Shown one piece after another: positions 23,701 through 29,699 of a DNA stretch of 64,000 bases. Location: assembly GCA_036365455.1 (NCBI GenBank), contig JAWQUS010000022.1:4464001-4528000 (forward strand), in the 5' to 3' direction. The notes below the pieces were generated by a model. That model did no database searches, was not told where the DNA came from, and worked only from the letters and a program-made list of their open reading frames with translations. The stretch comes from Macrosoma leucophasiata (Eukaryota > Arthropoda > Insecta > Lepidoptera > Hedylidae). Positions within the stretch are counted from its first letter, which is position 1; each line of letters opens with the position of its first letter. A program made the position numbers and the translations under genes.

Positions 23701-24333
23701 GCACTAATGCTCTCGAGCTCTGGAGCTCCGAAAATGAATCTCTAACGACAGTTATTCTAGATCTAGATAGAGAGAAAGAAATAAAATAAAATAAAAAAAT
23801 AAAATACGCTTACACTTACAGCCCCATAGTAGGTATAAACCTGTGTCGTGGGTGCCGTTGTACACATACAACACATACACAAACACCCAGACCCGAAACA
23901 AATATCTGTAGGCCATACAAATATTTGACCCGGTGCGAGGATCGAACCCGCGACCCTTCGAATCAAACGGTCGTCTCACACCGCTGGACTAACCGGGTCG
24001 TCGAAAGAAAGAAAACATTTATTTGGACAGCACAGGGACATGACGATACAAAAAAATCCAGAGGATTAGGTACATAGGTACAATTATACAAAAAGAAATA
24101 CCACAATAATTAAAAAAAAAACAGAGTAAGTCTCACAGCTGATCCAAATGGAAGCCCACATCAGCTTCTTGTCAAGTCGATAACATCAATCGACTTTTTA
24201 TCTGGGACCCTGAACCCTGACCCTAAATCTAGGTTGTCAACGTACCTTTGCAGTACCTCTTCAGTATGTAGGGATACTTGGGAGGTATCACGATCTGTTG
24301 GGAACAGTACATTTGCTCCACTAACTCCGGCAT
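5706..24333 (-). CDS. ROPN1L-like: ropporin-1-like / radial-spoke RIIa protein with long C-terminal extension (13 exons)
   Basis: The assembled product has 503 residues; all twelve splice junctions keep frame (phases 1,0,0,1,0,1,1,0,1,0,0,2). Residues 8-29 (MYCSQQIVIPPKYPYILKRY...) and 30-50 (AAIKTQPYDLLRWSFEYFKA) form an RIIa dimerisation-docking domain of the ropporin type, whose known role is binding A-kinase anchoring proteins in the fibrous sheath and radial spokes of sperm tails and cilia. Residues 72-80 (GLTRGCLKV) and 152-175 (CETLTKEPDGGSAAIPVQDF) match the family core. Mammalian ROPN1L is about 230 residues, so roughly 310 extra residues follow. They are rich in Glu, Lys and Asp, and one 12-residue stretch (405-416, DENMDIIVPEVE) has EF-hand spacing but lacks the central Gly. 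Chlamydomonas RSP7 combines RIIa with EF-hands, so an RSP7-like role is possible. The start codon is the first ATG after a good acceptor (24361), so a 5' untranslated exon probably lies upstream. The gene spans 18.6 kb because of transposon-filled introns. Confidence 0.9.
5813..6150 (+). repeat. dispersed repeat, possible MITE, copy 1
   Basis: It begins AATACTACG and ends with the complement, GTAGTATT. A second, inverted copy lies at about 56150-56400. Shared blocks include CTTCGACGTC, TACGTGCTAC and ATGGAATTTT. It sits in the last intron of the ropporin-like gene. Confidence 0.55.
6298..6513 (-). mobile_element. tSINE-2, internally deleted copy
   Basis: Its minus strand runs from GCCTCAGTTGCCTAGTGGTAG (tRNA-like A-box region) to the tail ...GGGGATGACAGGCGTGAAAT. 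The central part seen in complete copies (46229, 53483) is missing. Confidence 0.7.
6562..6639 (+). repeat. 39-bp perfect tandem duplication
   Basis: Two identical 39-bp units (6562-6600 and 6601-6639) begin TTGACTATGTGTGACGAAGG. Identity is complete, so the duplication is recent. It lies in the last intron of the ropporin-like gene. Confidence 0.9.
6663..6925 (-). mobile_element. LINE-R fragment: RTE-like ORF2 C-terminus
   Basis: The minus frame reads ...GRPRLTYHDQIGRVLSDGM... and ends DRDIWRSTLFAYPVRDLA plus stop. The motif order GRP+..Y.DQI then D+..WR is that of the C-terminal end of endonuclease/reverse transcriptase LINEs. A (GTAT/ATAC)n-like tail follows. Short relatives lie at 62735-62825 and 63284-63393. 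Confidence 0.7.
6936..7090 (-). CDS. ROPN1L-like: ropporin-like gene, coding exon 12 (residues 428-479)
   Basis: The acceptor is AACATTCCAG|ATA and the donor is GAGAA|GTGAGT. It encodes ITLVYAVPGIGPVVESELMT..., which resembles the second half of an EF-hand without its calcium ligands. An RTE-like LINE fragment begins a few tens of bases downstream of the donor. Confidence 0.88.
7149..7480 (+). repeat. dispersed repeat containing a 13-bp minisatellite
   Basis: Four 13-bp units of the type GCTATGGATGCNN lie at 7259-7310. The block is flanked by two copies of TTAGCA(C/T)TGGTGGAAACGG, near 7202 and 7410. The frame across it is open for 108 codons, but this follows from the 13-bp and related periodicity and shows no known domain. 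Confidence 0.6.
7810..8088. mobile_element. 279-bp MITE with nested hairpins
   Basis: It has perfect 26-bp terminal inverted repeats starting TGAGATTCACAGACCGCACT. Two further internal foldbacks are present: TTACTTTCAGCAAAGTACGC against its near complement around 7900, and ACACAAAACTGCG (7924) against CGCAGTTTTGTGT (8040). No target duplication was identified. It lies in intron 11 of the ropporin-like gene. Confidence 0.75.
8293..8412 (-). CDS. ROPN1L-like: ropporin-like gene, coding exon 11 (residues 388-427)
   Basis: The acceptor is ATAAACAG|GC and the donor is CCTGAG|GTAACG. It contains GILETFLDENMDIIVPEVEE. The stretch from Asp405 to Glu416 has EF-hand loop spacing with oxygen ligands at positions 1, 3, 5 and 12, but Ile instead of Gly at position 6. 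It is followed by a run of Glu. Confidence 0.88.
8512..8875 (-). mobile_element. LINE-R fragment: RTE-like ORF2 C-terminus with decay
   Basis: The minus frame reads AMLGVSLRDRIRNEEIRMRT then VTDIAHRIARLKWQWAGHIA, a hallmark of RTE-clade ORF2 near its C-terminus. The frame then drifts where a family member would read RWTDD..., so at least one frameshift is present. The 3' end carries an (ATG)n tail (minus strand, 8508-8518), another RTE trait. Confidence 0.85.
9066..9196 (-). CDS. ROPN1L-like: ropporin-like gene, coding exon 10 (residues 344-387)
   Basis: The acceptor is TTAACAG|GT and the donor is AAGAAG|GTAATT. It encodes ...GEFIVQQVEREIMDYIDEQI... and ends in a lysine run. A helical segment is likely; no domain was recognised. 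Confidence 0.87.
9611..9710 (-). CDS. ROPN1L-like: ropporin-like gene, coding exon 9 (residues 311-344)
   Basis: The acceptor is TTGTCTCAG|AGC and the donor is TTTGG|GTTAGA. It encodes SYKSREERLEDLERTFGEIA..., which looks helical or coiled. Confidence 0.85.
9820..10147. mobile_element. 328-bp MITE
   Basis: Terminal inverted repeats of 29 bp have two mismatches; they start GGTCA(A/T)AGCTCACTA and continue to CCACCCGGCAC. The interior is GC-rich relative to its surroundings and non-coding. It lies in intron 8 of the ropporin-like gene. Confidence 0.75.
10562..10745 (+). mobile_element. tSINE-1 (tRNA-derived)
   Basis: The head CCGGTTAGTCCAGCGG provides an A box and GCGGGTTCGATCCCCGC a B box with a paired T stem, ending CACCGGAAC. 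A constant body follows: ATTTGTATGGCCTACAGATA...CAACGGCACCCACGACACAG. Five copies occur in the window. The shared body shows that this is a SINE and not a tRNA gene. Confidence 0.85.
10852..11195 (+). mobile_element. tSINE-2, 5'-truncated, interrupted by a MITE
   Basis: The body runs CCATTTTCTGGAAGTTTCCC...GTGCCCGGAG...GGTTTGCCATCTG, then a 146-bp insertion, then CATGGGCCAAAACGTAACC...CTTCGGGTATTACAAGCGTG. Removing the insertion restores the family consensus seen at 27236 and 53483. Confidence 0.8.
10936..11081. mobile_element. 146-bp MITE inserted into tSINE-2
   Basis: Terminal inverted repeats of 22 bp start AGTGC(A/C)TTTTCACAT(A/G)AACC. TA lies on both sides, consistent with a Tc1/mariner-type target duplication. 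The interior is GC-rich (CCGGCGCCG motifs). The host SINE gives a clean before/after comparison. Confidence 0.78.
11346..11461 (-). CDS. ROPN1L-like: ropporin-like gene, coding exon 8 (residues 272-310)
   Basis: The acceptor is TTAATATAG|GA and the donor is GCTGAA|GTAAAT. It encodes a very acidic segment (ENDEHNEEEERITTN...). A SINE-A copy starts about 50 bp upstream of the acceptor. Confidence 0.85.
11508..11782 (+). mobile_element. SINE-A, near full length
   Basis: The most abundant repeat here (about 28 copies or fragments). The sense strand starts GGTGGTAGAGCTCCAGTGAC, passes GTAATTTCCGGCACAGAGGC and GCATCTGCATTTTGACCTTG, and ends CACTTAACATCAATGTGAAC...TTACAT followed by poly-A. The head folds into a GAGCTCC/GGAGCTC hairpin but has no clear tRNA boxes. 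The tail resembles the 3' end of LINE-J, so LINE-J may supply its mobility. Confidence 0.85.
12399..12500 (-). CDS. ROPN1L-like: ropporin-like gene, coding exon 7 (residues 238-272)
   Basis: The acceptor is ATGAAATAG|AT (weak pyrimidine tract) and the donor is TATG|GTTACT. It encodes a lysine- and acid-rich segment ending VFDEDDNAVPYEIY. An ATG lies just upstream of the acceptor, but the phase match with exon 6 argues for an internal exon. Reading through the donor meets a stop at once. Confidence 0.78.
12581..12696. mobile_element. 116-bp MITE
   Basis: Imperfect 21-bp terminal inverted repeats: GTACTATTGAGGAACTGTCC on the left, and GTACTATTTGACAACTGTCC on the right when complemented. It lies 81 bp upstream of the acceptor of exon 7 of the ropporin-like gene. 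Confidence 0.65.
13618..13675 (-). CDS. ROPN1L-like: ropporin-like gene, coding exon 6 (residues 219-238)
   Basis: This 58-nt exon encodes KKLRELSANKLGSQEIKAE. The acceptor is TTTTTTATCTAG and the donor is GAAG|GTTTGT. It is separated from exon 5 by a 5.6-kb intron that contains a LINE and two MITEs. It is the exon that restores phase between exons 5 and 7. Confidence 0.75.
14221..16524 (-). mobile_element. LINE-D: 5'-truncated CR1/Daphne-like retrotransposon
   Basis: The minus strand encodes the reverse transcriptase half of ORF2. A post-endonuclease segment (APWITKGVRIAM...) spans about 16524-16230. RT motifs follow: LVLIDFSNAFNMVDHDILL, AGVPQGGILSPLLFSIF, then YHFYADDLQLY with the catalytic ADD near 15420. 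The C-terminal part (15260-14580) continues in another frame, so there is a frameshift near 15335. The element ends with AATAAAGATTAAATAAATAAA, a (TAAA)n tail at 14221-14260. Nothing upstream of 16524 matches, so it is truncated and cannot be active. Confidence 0.88.
16565..16640 (-). repeat. retroposon 3' end
   Basis: On the minus strand it reads GACGTGTCATAAGAGGTGCC...AATAAATGAGTTTCTGATTC. The same end occurs on the plus strand at 23485-23560, where it terminates in (GATTCT)n. This is the 3' terminus of an unidentified LINE or SINE. Confidence 0.6.
16886..17110. mobile_element. 225-bp MITE
   Basis: Perfect 20-bp terminal inverted repeats start GGGGTGCGACCGCC. A second inner inverted pair is present, TTGCTGTCAAATTTT and AAAATTTGACAGCAA. 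The flanks TGATCT and TGGTCT may be an imperfect target duplication. Confidence 0.8.
17500..17675. repeat. direct repeat, copy 1
   Basis: It is similar to 18011-18176, about 511 bp downstream in the same orientation. Shared blocks include CTCTCTCGACGGACG, GCCAATCACTGGCAT and CTCAACTTC. Divergence is moderate, so the duplication is old. Function unknown. Confidence 0.65.
18011..18176. repeat. direct repeat, copy 2
   Basis: Partner of 17500-17675. Both lie in the 5.6-kb intron 5 of the ropporin-like gene. Confidence 0.65.
18373..18674. mobile_element. MITE-2: hAT-like non-autonomous element
   Basis: The ends CAGTGGCGTAGCTA and TAGCTACGCCACTG are exact inverted copies. They are flanked by CCTGTCTG and CCTGAGTG, an 8-bp duplication with two changes. 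It has the same family ends as 2901-3558. Confidence 0.8.
19250..19320 (-). CDS. ROPN1L-like: ropporin-like gene, coding exon 5 (residues 195-218)
   Basis: A short acidic exon (ETPEKESTVDEESSNALAV...). The acceptor is CTTTCAG|GTGAA and the donor is GAGGAT|GTGAGT. It begins the family-atypical extension. Its position between in-phase neighbours supports it. Confidence 0.85.
19365..19940 (-). mobile_element. 5S-SINE interrupted by MITE-3
   Basis: Minus-strand 5S-SINE with head GGTTAAGCGATACGGGCGCG...GGGTGACCGCTAG and an (ATT)n tail at 19365-19380. It is split at 19531-19771 by a 237-bp MITE. It sits immediately upstream of exon 5 of the ropporin-like gene in transcript order. Confidence 0.75.
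19533..19769. mobile_element. MITE-3, copy 1
   Basis: A 237-bp unit with terminal inverted repeats of about 30 bp starting TAGGTCGCGCCACGTAAAAA. It is flanked by TA on both sides. An identical-length copy in the opposite orientation is at 23233-23469. Confidence 0.85.
20099..20697. repeat. palindrome with 204-bp arms
   Basis: The left arm 20099-20302 and the right arm 20494-20697 are reverse complements, with only about two mismatches noticed (near 20150/20650 and 20265/20530). The 191-bp spacer holds an AAATAAATAAAA-like tail and a fragment related to 23565-23640 (CCAATCCGCC...ACAACACTGTT). It lies in intron 4, about 110 bp downstream of exon 4 of the ropporin-like gene. Confidence 0.92.
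20808..20967 (-). CDS. ROPN1L-like: ropporin-like gene, coding exon 4 (residues 142-195)
   Basis: The acceptor is TCCAACAG|ACC and the donor is GAGG|GTATGT. CETLTKEPDGGSAAIPVQDF aligns with the ropporin motif CEILTSDPEGGPARIPFETF, and MYHFLA aligns with VYRYLA. This is the end of the conserved core. Confidence 0.93.
21001..21215 (+). mobile_element. tSINE-2, diverged copy
   Basis: The head reads CTCTGTAGTCTAGTGGTAGC; the body shows GGATTTTTCCATTTTCTGAA, then AGGTTCGCC and TCGGCGAATCATG. It is clearly related to 46229-46522 but heavily mutated. Confidence 0.65.
21283..21567 (+). mobile_element. SINE-A, old full-length copy
   Basis: The full family order is present, from GTAGAGTTCCAGTG to ...GGCTGCAGTCATTACTTAAG...AAACATAAAAAAAA, with many substitutions. 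It ends 10 bp short of exon 3 (21577) of the ropporin-like gene. Confidence 0.75.
21577..21747 (-). CDS. ROPN1L-like: ropporin-like gene, coding exon 3 (residues 85-141)
   Basis: The acceptor is CGATTTCAG|CTAGC and the donor is CTAAG|GTATAT. The 57-residue, phase 0-0 exon contains VRAAWRSFCLDPQELKRIL. This corresponds to the ropporin segment LEKKWKNLCLP...FRAIL. Confidence 0.92.
22491..22654 (-). CDS. ROPN1L-like: ropporin-like gene, coding exon 2 (residues 30-84)
   Basis: The acceptor is GCATTCCAG|CT and the donor is CAACAG|GTGGGT. It carries the core of the RIIa domain (AAIKTQPYDLLRW) and the GGLTRGCLKV motif. Both match ropporin family members nearly residue for residue. Confidence 0.93.
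22800..23070 (-). mobile_element. SINE-A, full length
   Basis: Inverted orientation, from the TTTTATGTAATGGAAATGGC tail side to GAGCTCTACCACCAGT. It lies in intron 1 of the ropporin-like gene. Confidence 0.85.
23233..23469. mobile_element. MITE-3, copy 2
   Basis: Same 237-bp element as 19533-19769 but inverted, again with TA on each side. The two copies flank exons 2 to 4 of the ropporin-like gene. Confidence 0.85.
23485..23640 (+). repeat. retroposon 3' end and adjoining repeat piece
   Basis: GACGTGTCATAAGAGATTCC...AATGAATAAATGAGTTTCTG runs into three GATTCT units, the tail of an unclassified retroposon (compare 16565). The following piece (CCAATCCGCCTGCCAAGCAT...) recurs in the spacer of the 20-kb palindrome. 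Confidence 0.6.
23805..24003 (-). mobile_element. tSINE-1
   Basis: Inverted copy of the family at 56751, with an intact T-stem/B-box region (GCGGGTTCGATCCTCGC) and the body down to GCGTATTTTATTTTTTT. It lies in intron 1 of the ropporin-like gene. Confidence 0.85.
24246..24333 (-). CDS. ROPN1L-like: ropporin-like gene, coding exon 1 (residues 1-30)
   Basis: ATG is at 24331-24333 and the donor is AAAG|GTACGT. It encodes MPELVEQMYCSQQIVIPP..., matching the N-terminus of ROPN1L, which has a CAQQIHIPPEL-type motif. Upstream, ATATTTCAG at 24362-24370 is a likely acceptor for a 5' untranslated exon that I could not locate. Confidence 0.88.
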
Positions 24334-24612
24334 GACTGTGATCTTCTCGGACTATCTGCAGCTGAAATATTGGCAAATAGAATCATTCTCAACATGTCGT
24401 GTGACGGGTTGCTCATTGCCCGTCAAAATGGTCAAGGAAAGCAATGGCTGCCACATGCGTCATACTCGTGAACGGGTGCTGATTGTCCGTTGTGGTTTGC
24501 GGGCGATATTTTCTATCACGGTATTCACCGTGTTAATTCTTTTATGACAATATGTATATCTGTATTTATGCCATATACGTACTTCAAAAACTGACAAATG
24601 ACAATAACACTA

Positions 24613-24686
24613 CTCTTTCTTTGCCCAGCATTGAACCTGGGAAGCGAAGCTGTACAGGCTACTACTAGACCATGCTGCCGAGTCTT
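24613..24686 (-). mobile_element. tRNA-like SINE head
   Basis: The minus strand reads CGGCAGCATGGTCTAGTAGT (A box) and CCCAGGTTCAATGCTGGGC (B box and T stem). Only the head was recognised. The imperfect fold argues against a functional tRNA. Confidence 0.5.
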
Positions 24687-25012
24687 CAAACTTCAAACAT
24701 TTATTTCAAATTGGTCTACAAGCACGCCTTTGCATTGTCAGGTTAAAATCTGTCTATAGTGGATGACTTATAATAATAAATTATTTTCAAAAAATCCGAT
24801 AAATCACCAATGCTTATTCCTTCATAAAATGAAAATAAAATCTGCTCGTCATAAATATAGTCCCTCCCATAGGTAGCAGAGTTCCAAGTGCAGGCACTAC
24901 TGAGAAGAACTCCGCTACTAAACAAACTCAGAGTGTTGCTCTTTTTGTCAAAATCCTTAGATCTGATACAAATTGGAATTAAAATAGAATACAGAAAATG
25001 TGAACATGTGAA
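24686..25012 (-). mobile_element. LINE-X 3' untranslated end
   Basis: The minus strand ends GAAATAAATGTTTGAAGTTTGAAG, a heptamer-type LINE tail. The block AGTTCCAAGTGCAGGCACTA (plus strand) also occurs at 45650, just beyond the stop codon of LINE-X ORF2. This copy is therefore the 3' untranslated part only. Confidence 0.65.
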
Positions 25013-25015
25013 CCC

Positions 25016-25292
25016 ATAGAGCAACACGGACCACCGCCCGCGGCGGACTGGAGGAGAGTAGCCAGATGCAAAACAGTCTGTCATTTTTTGCGGGGGGAAA
25101 TGCGTGCGACACACACGCACACTACAAAAATCGACTATTACTACGAAACTCACACCTTGACTTAAACAAAATACAGAATCAATTTCACGCACACATTTAA
25201 ACATCTAGGCGACAGGTATAGGCCCATTTGGGCTTGTACTTTGACAGATGGGAAAGCCTGCATATGGCTACTCCCCTCCGGTGGTGCTCTAT
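25016..25292. mobile_element. MITE-1, complete
   Basis: A 277-bp unit starting ATAGAGCAACACGGACCACC and ending with the complement GGTGGTGCTCTAT. The inner inverted repeat GGAGAGTAGCC / GGCTACTCCCC is also conserved. Flanks TGTGAACC and TATGAACC resemble a target duplication. Non-coding. Confidence 0.8.
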
Positions 25293-25427
25293 GTATGAAC
25301 CTCAATGACATAAAGGTACCCATCGACACTCTCGAAGTTTGTTAAAAAAAATCAATAGTGTCCGGTGAATGTCCAAAGGTCGTCGGATGCAAATAATGTA
25401 ATATTGCAGATTGTGAAGAACAGGTAA

Positions 25428-25640
25428 GGTTTTATGACAAAAGGCAGATAGACAAGCAAACAGGCCACTTGATGGAAAGTAAACACAATCGCCTATGAAC
25501 ATTTGCAACACCAGGGGAGTTGCCAACGCGCTGCCAGCTCTAAAGGACTCATTTGACGCCAGTGTTGAAGAACCCCATAACAAAGCGCCGAGGCAACACC
25601 TCAGAGGGAAGTTCATTCCAATTCGTTGTATGTCATAATT
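25428..25640 (-). mobile_element. LINE-J 3' fragment
   Basis: It matches the 3' end of the jockey-like element at 58086-58641. Shared blocks include AAACAGGCCACTTGATGGAA, CGCCTATGAACATTTGCAAC and CCTCAGAGGGAAGTTCATTC (plus strand). The reading frame is broken. Confidence 0.75.
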
Positions 25641-25984
25641 TGAGTCAGTCAGTTTTAAAATGTATGTCACGCAAAATACCCAACGGGTAAGTATAGACCG
25701 TGGGGCACCAAACATCGACTTTGCAAAACACTCTACTTCTTCTACACCCACCTTGTACTTATAACTTTGTTTATTGAGATAAGTATATCTATGTTGATAA
25801 TAAAAAGATATAACTTGCTATTAAAATAATCACCAAAGATCTATTTTATATTTGAAACACCAAAAAAACACTTCACGTGTTTCTACACTTCAAAAAAAAT
25901 CACAGATCACTATACTACAAATGCTTGAAAATGAGGTTTCTTGTTGTCATTATCGTTGCTATGGTAACACAATAATGACACGCG

Positions 25985-26095
25985 TAGTGATGTTTTATTT
26001 ATTTATTTATTATTTTTATGCACTAGGGTACATAAAGGCGGACTCAATGCCACTAGGCATTATCTCCCAGTCAACCTTTGGGTTATGAAGAAAGG
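25985..26095 (-). mobile_element. LINE-D 3' end relic
   Basis: The plus strand reads TTTATTTATTTATTATTTTT then GGCGGACTCAATGCC and CTCCCAGTCAACCTTTGGGT. This corresponds to the 3' untranslated end of the LINE-D copy at 14221. Confidence 0.65.
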
Positions 26096-26123
26096 AACGA
26101 TGTAGGTGCAAAACGGGTCTAAA

Positions 26124-26634
26124 GGAGATGTTGCGAGCTCGGCTCTAGATCGTACACGTCGTCAAAAAATGGGTAAATTAAAGAAGAATCCGAAAAAAAT
26201 GCAATTAATTTATTCAAGTATATATTTTAGAGTTACTACCACATTTAATTTAAACGATTTTATTATTTTCAACCATATTCAACATGGCGGCGACACAGCC
26301 GACGCTTCTTTTAATTGGAAATCGATTAGTTTAAGTTCTTAGTATTAACACATGAAATCGATTTCGATAGTATTCAGAAAATATTACTTTTTTCTCCAAT
26401 TTCTATAAAATCAAAAAACAGTTTAAAAAATGAAAATGTCAAAATGTCATCGCCCGCCATTTTCGCCATGTAGGTTTGAGTTGCAATTCTAACTGAAAAT
26501 AATATTTTGTAACTGCAAACAAAGCTAAATAAGTGAAAATATGCAGTAAAAAACGTTTTTATATTGATTTTGCCTGTTAATGATATTGTGTACAATACAT
26601 GGCCGGAGGTCCATAAATTTTTGCCTTTAGAAAT
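26124..26634. mobile_element. 510-bp non-autonomous DNA element, copy 1
   Basis: It starts AAAGGAGATGTTGC; the other end has lost part of the matching terminal repeat. The interior is AT-rich, with CAACATGGCGGC and AAATCGATTTCGATAGTA blocks. An inverted second copy lies at 53860-54367. The open frame across it is not conserved between copies, so I treat it as non-coding. Confidence 0.8.
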
Positions 26635-27235
26635 TATGACTGGAAAATGATTTGATTTGATAATTATATTCATTACTATAGTATATAAATTTAAATATAA
26701 CACATATACAGCAACTATATATATGGTATTTAAAATATAGATTATATGTATATATATATACAAATTTATACATACAATTCATATCTAATATTTAAAGAAA
26801 ATTCCAAAGATGAATGCCTAACTTGTGACTGTTGACATAATTTGCCTCAAATAATGATGGATCTCCAATCCGTTTCGGATGATAACCAGCTGTTCTATGG
26901 AGATTATTAATTGTGGTTATTACATAGGTCAGTTACCTTAAATAGACAAATATTTGCGTAGAATATACTTCATATGAAATAGTTTGAGCTACAGACCGTA
27001 AACCAACCTAATAATGCATAATTTGAATTGTCAACCTGCAATCAACCTGCAATTGTTACAGAAAATAGTATTGTTTATATTTGAACTAAAATTAGATTTT
27101 TTAAAAATTATAGTTTTAAATAAGTAATATGGGAATAACGAAAAATATACTTAGTTTCTTCTTAATCTTAAGTTTCCACACTAACAACATACCTACGTAC
27201 TGTATATTATAGTAAAATTGCCTGAAGATGTCAAC

Positions 27236-27352
27236 TTGCCATCTGTTACATGGGCCAAAACTTAACCGGTGAATCGAGAGTGTTGGTATGTATATGTATG
27301 CATTAATCTCTGCCTACCCCTTCGGGCATTACGGGCGTGAAGTTACGTTTTG
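27236..27352 (+). mobile_element. tSINE-2 3' fragment
   Basis: CATCTGTTACATGGGCCAAA...CCCCTTCGGGCATTACGGGC...GTTACGT. It supplies the uninterrupted sequence for the site where a MITE sits at 10936. Confidence 0.75.
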
Positions 27353-27854
27353 TATTATAGTAGGTACAAATCATGTCTTTAAATTGGTCAATTGAATTAT
27401 TTGAATTCAATAAGATTTCCATTTGAGAAGCGCAAATCAATCGCTGTTATATTCTTATATTAAATTAATTATCAAAATAATTAAAACAATTAACTGTAAA
27501 TTACATATTATTCAAGTCTTAAATGTAATGAAAAACACCAGAATGAATATAAATTACATTTTTTTTCAAAGTTATCAGATTATTTTTAATGGTAGAGCTT
27601 TATGTAGAGTTCCAGATTGACTTAATCTCATTTTTTCCCCATCAGTCCAACATAAAAAACAATTCACAATGGAATTCACAAAGCCATCAAATATTTAACG
27701 GTTATTTGCACATAAATCATAAAATATGTGCAATTTAATTAAAAATTCACCGTTATACCCGTACAGCGCCATCTTTCGGCAAACTTTCGGACTGGGTCAA
27801 CAAAATCGATCACGTGGTTATGGGTAGAGCTAACAACTAGAAAAAAAAACAAAC

Positions 27855-28285
27855 CTGTTTTGTTGGCTGACGTTCAACGTTACTGTGTCGTGCGATTTTG
27901 GAATAAATTCGTGATAAGTTAGTGAAATAGTTTCGAAGAAGCGTTCAATTAAGTGTAAGTAACATATTCAGTGGATTCGCGTTGAAAGTGCATTGAAATC
28001 ATTGTGATTGTGATGGGTGATAGTGCTATTGTCATGTGAGACAGTGCCTCAACAGCGATAGTGATAGGAATCATAATATCGGATACAAAATACGGAAAAA
28101 AAAGTGCGCTGGGTGACACTGATTTGTGATACTAGTTATGTATAACTGTGATACATGTATCCCTGGACAGAACACATAACGACATGGGGGACAGGCTGAA
28201 ACACCCATATAAAGTGAAAATAAAAACATTGGATACAGTGTTTTTAGAAAAATGGATAGAATGATCAACGTTTTATCGCCCCTTA
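27855..28285 (+). CDS. candidate 5' exon of an unidentified plus-strand gene
   Basis: A leader-like stretch with many short stop-rich frames ends in ATG at 28252. This is followed by MDRMINVLSPL and then a consensus donor, CTTA|GTAAGT, at 28286 (phase 1). I could not link it to a downstream exon and do not recognise the peptide. It may be a genuine first exon with a long intron, or chance. Confidence 0.25.
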
Positions 28286-28785
28286 GTAAGTACAAAAGCT
28301 TTTTACATGTTTTGTTTTTTTGTCTTTACTTTAAAAATAAATGACAAATTACTTTTTCAAACCCAAAAAATGATCAAGGTAACATGTGTTGTTCAGATGT
28401 ATATTTATTATTTTAAAATTGTGGAGATTGTTTTAAAAAATCTCTAGATTCTATAAAGGTAAACGGAAAGCCGGAAAGGGTTTACGGCCCACTTTCTATC
28501 AAACACGATGCAAGCTATATTTAGAACTGCAACATTTATCGTCATATTTTATAGATATAAAACAATAAAAGTTCGAATGACAACGATGACGCAGAGTTCA
28601 AAACATTTTTCTCTAACACGCGTGTAAAGGTCATATCTAAATGGCTCGAATTTTATTACTAAATTCGATATAAAACATGTTTTTAAGATGAAATCGCCTC
28701 GTGAATTTTAACCCGCTGATTTTCAATCTATCGATTGATTACGCCATATCTATACGGAAATTTAATCATTATTCCTGGTAAAATG

Positions 28786-29003
28786 CCTGCCGCTATATGG
28801 TAGTGTTCAGCACTATCGTGTTCCGGTCAGGTGGTAATGTACGGCCCTGTAATTTCCGGCACAGAGGCATAACACCTTAGGCCTCGGGAGTGGTAACGCA
28901 TCTGCATTTTGACCTTGATCTATGTGTGGGTGTCTATAGGCTGCAGTCATCACTTAACTTCAATGTGAACTGCACTGTTTACCACTTCAATTACATAAAA
29001 CAA
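28786..29003 (+). mobile_element. SINE-A, 5'-truncated
   Basis: It begins inside the family at GCCGCTATATGGTAGTG and runs to ATTACATAAAAC. Confidence 0.8.
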
Positions 29004-29099
29004 ATTAAAAATATATGGAACTCTACCTTTAACATAGATAATAGGATATTAAAGTTGTATAGTACCTCAACTTTAAATATCATAAAATAAAAGGAAAAT

Positions 29100-29690
29100 T
29101 TCAAAAGTTTATAAAGCTCCTTACTCTAAAACACAACATAGGAGTTCAGTTTCTACATTTTTATTTATGTATCCAATACGATACTAGTACGTGTTCTGTT
29201 ATAAAAAACACTGCGAAAACTGCGTAGGTAGGTACCTATAGTTATTAAATTATAATCCCTCACAAAAATAGTAGGTACTGGGTACTTTGGTAAAAAAAGT
29301 CACAAAATACTACTCTATTAAATAAAACACAATAAACACAAAAGTTTGTAAGGCTCTCAACTCTAAAACGTACCATGGTTCATATTCTCTAAATTTTCAT
29401 TGAAATATACAATACGATATAGATACATGTTTAATAAAAAAATGCGATGTAACAGTGTATTATAATCGATCACAAAAACAGTACCTACCTAAAAAAATAT
29501 ATCACAAAAAATTGCTCTATCAAAAAAAAAATACAATTAACACAATAGTTTGTAAAGCTCACAACTCTATTGTCTAAAAAGTATGATTCATAGTCCATAC
29601 TCTACATTTTCGTATTTCGAGTACAATATAGGTAGCTATAGATATTGGGTTTTATTTTTAAAAAAAACAATGCGAAATCGGAGCCATTAA
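29100..29690 (+). repeat. degenerate tandem array, about 2.6 units of 200-236 bp
   Basis: Units start near 29102, 29338 and 29538 with the recurring block (A)AAAGTTTGTAAAGCTC...ACTCTAAAAC. They share ACATTTTNATTT...CAATACGATA and AATCNCTCACAAAAA. Units are strongly diverged and AT-rich. Confidence 0.65.
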
Positions 29691-29699
29691 TTATGAATG

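Noticed and set aside
24743..25204. 153-codon minus-strand frame
   Set aside because: It spans a LINE 3' untranslated region and a MITE, two unrelated insertions.
26374..26763. 129-codon minus-strand frame
   Set aside because: It lies mostly in a non-autonomous element; the second copy at 53860 does not keep the frame.
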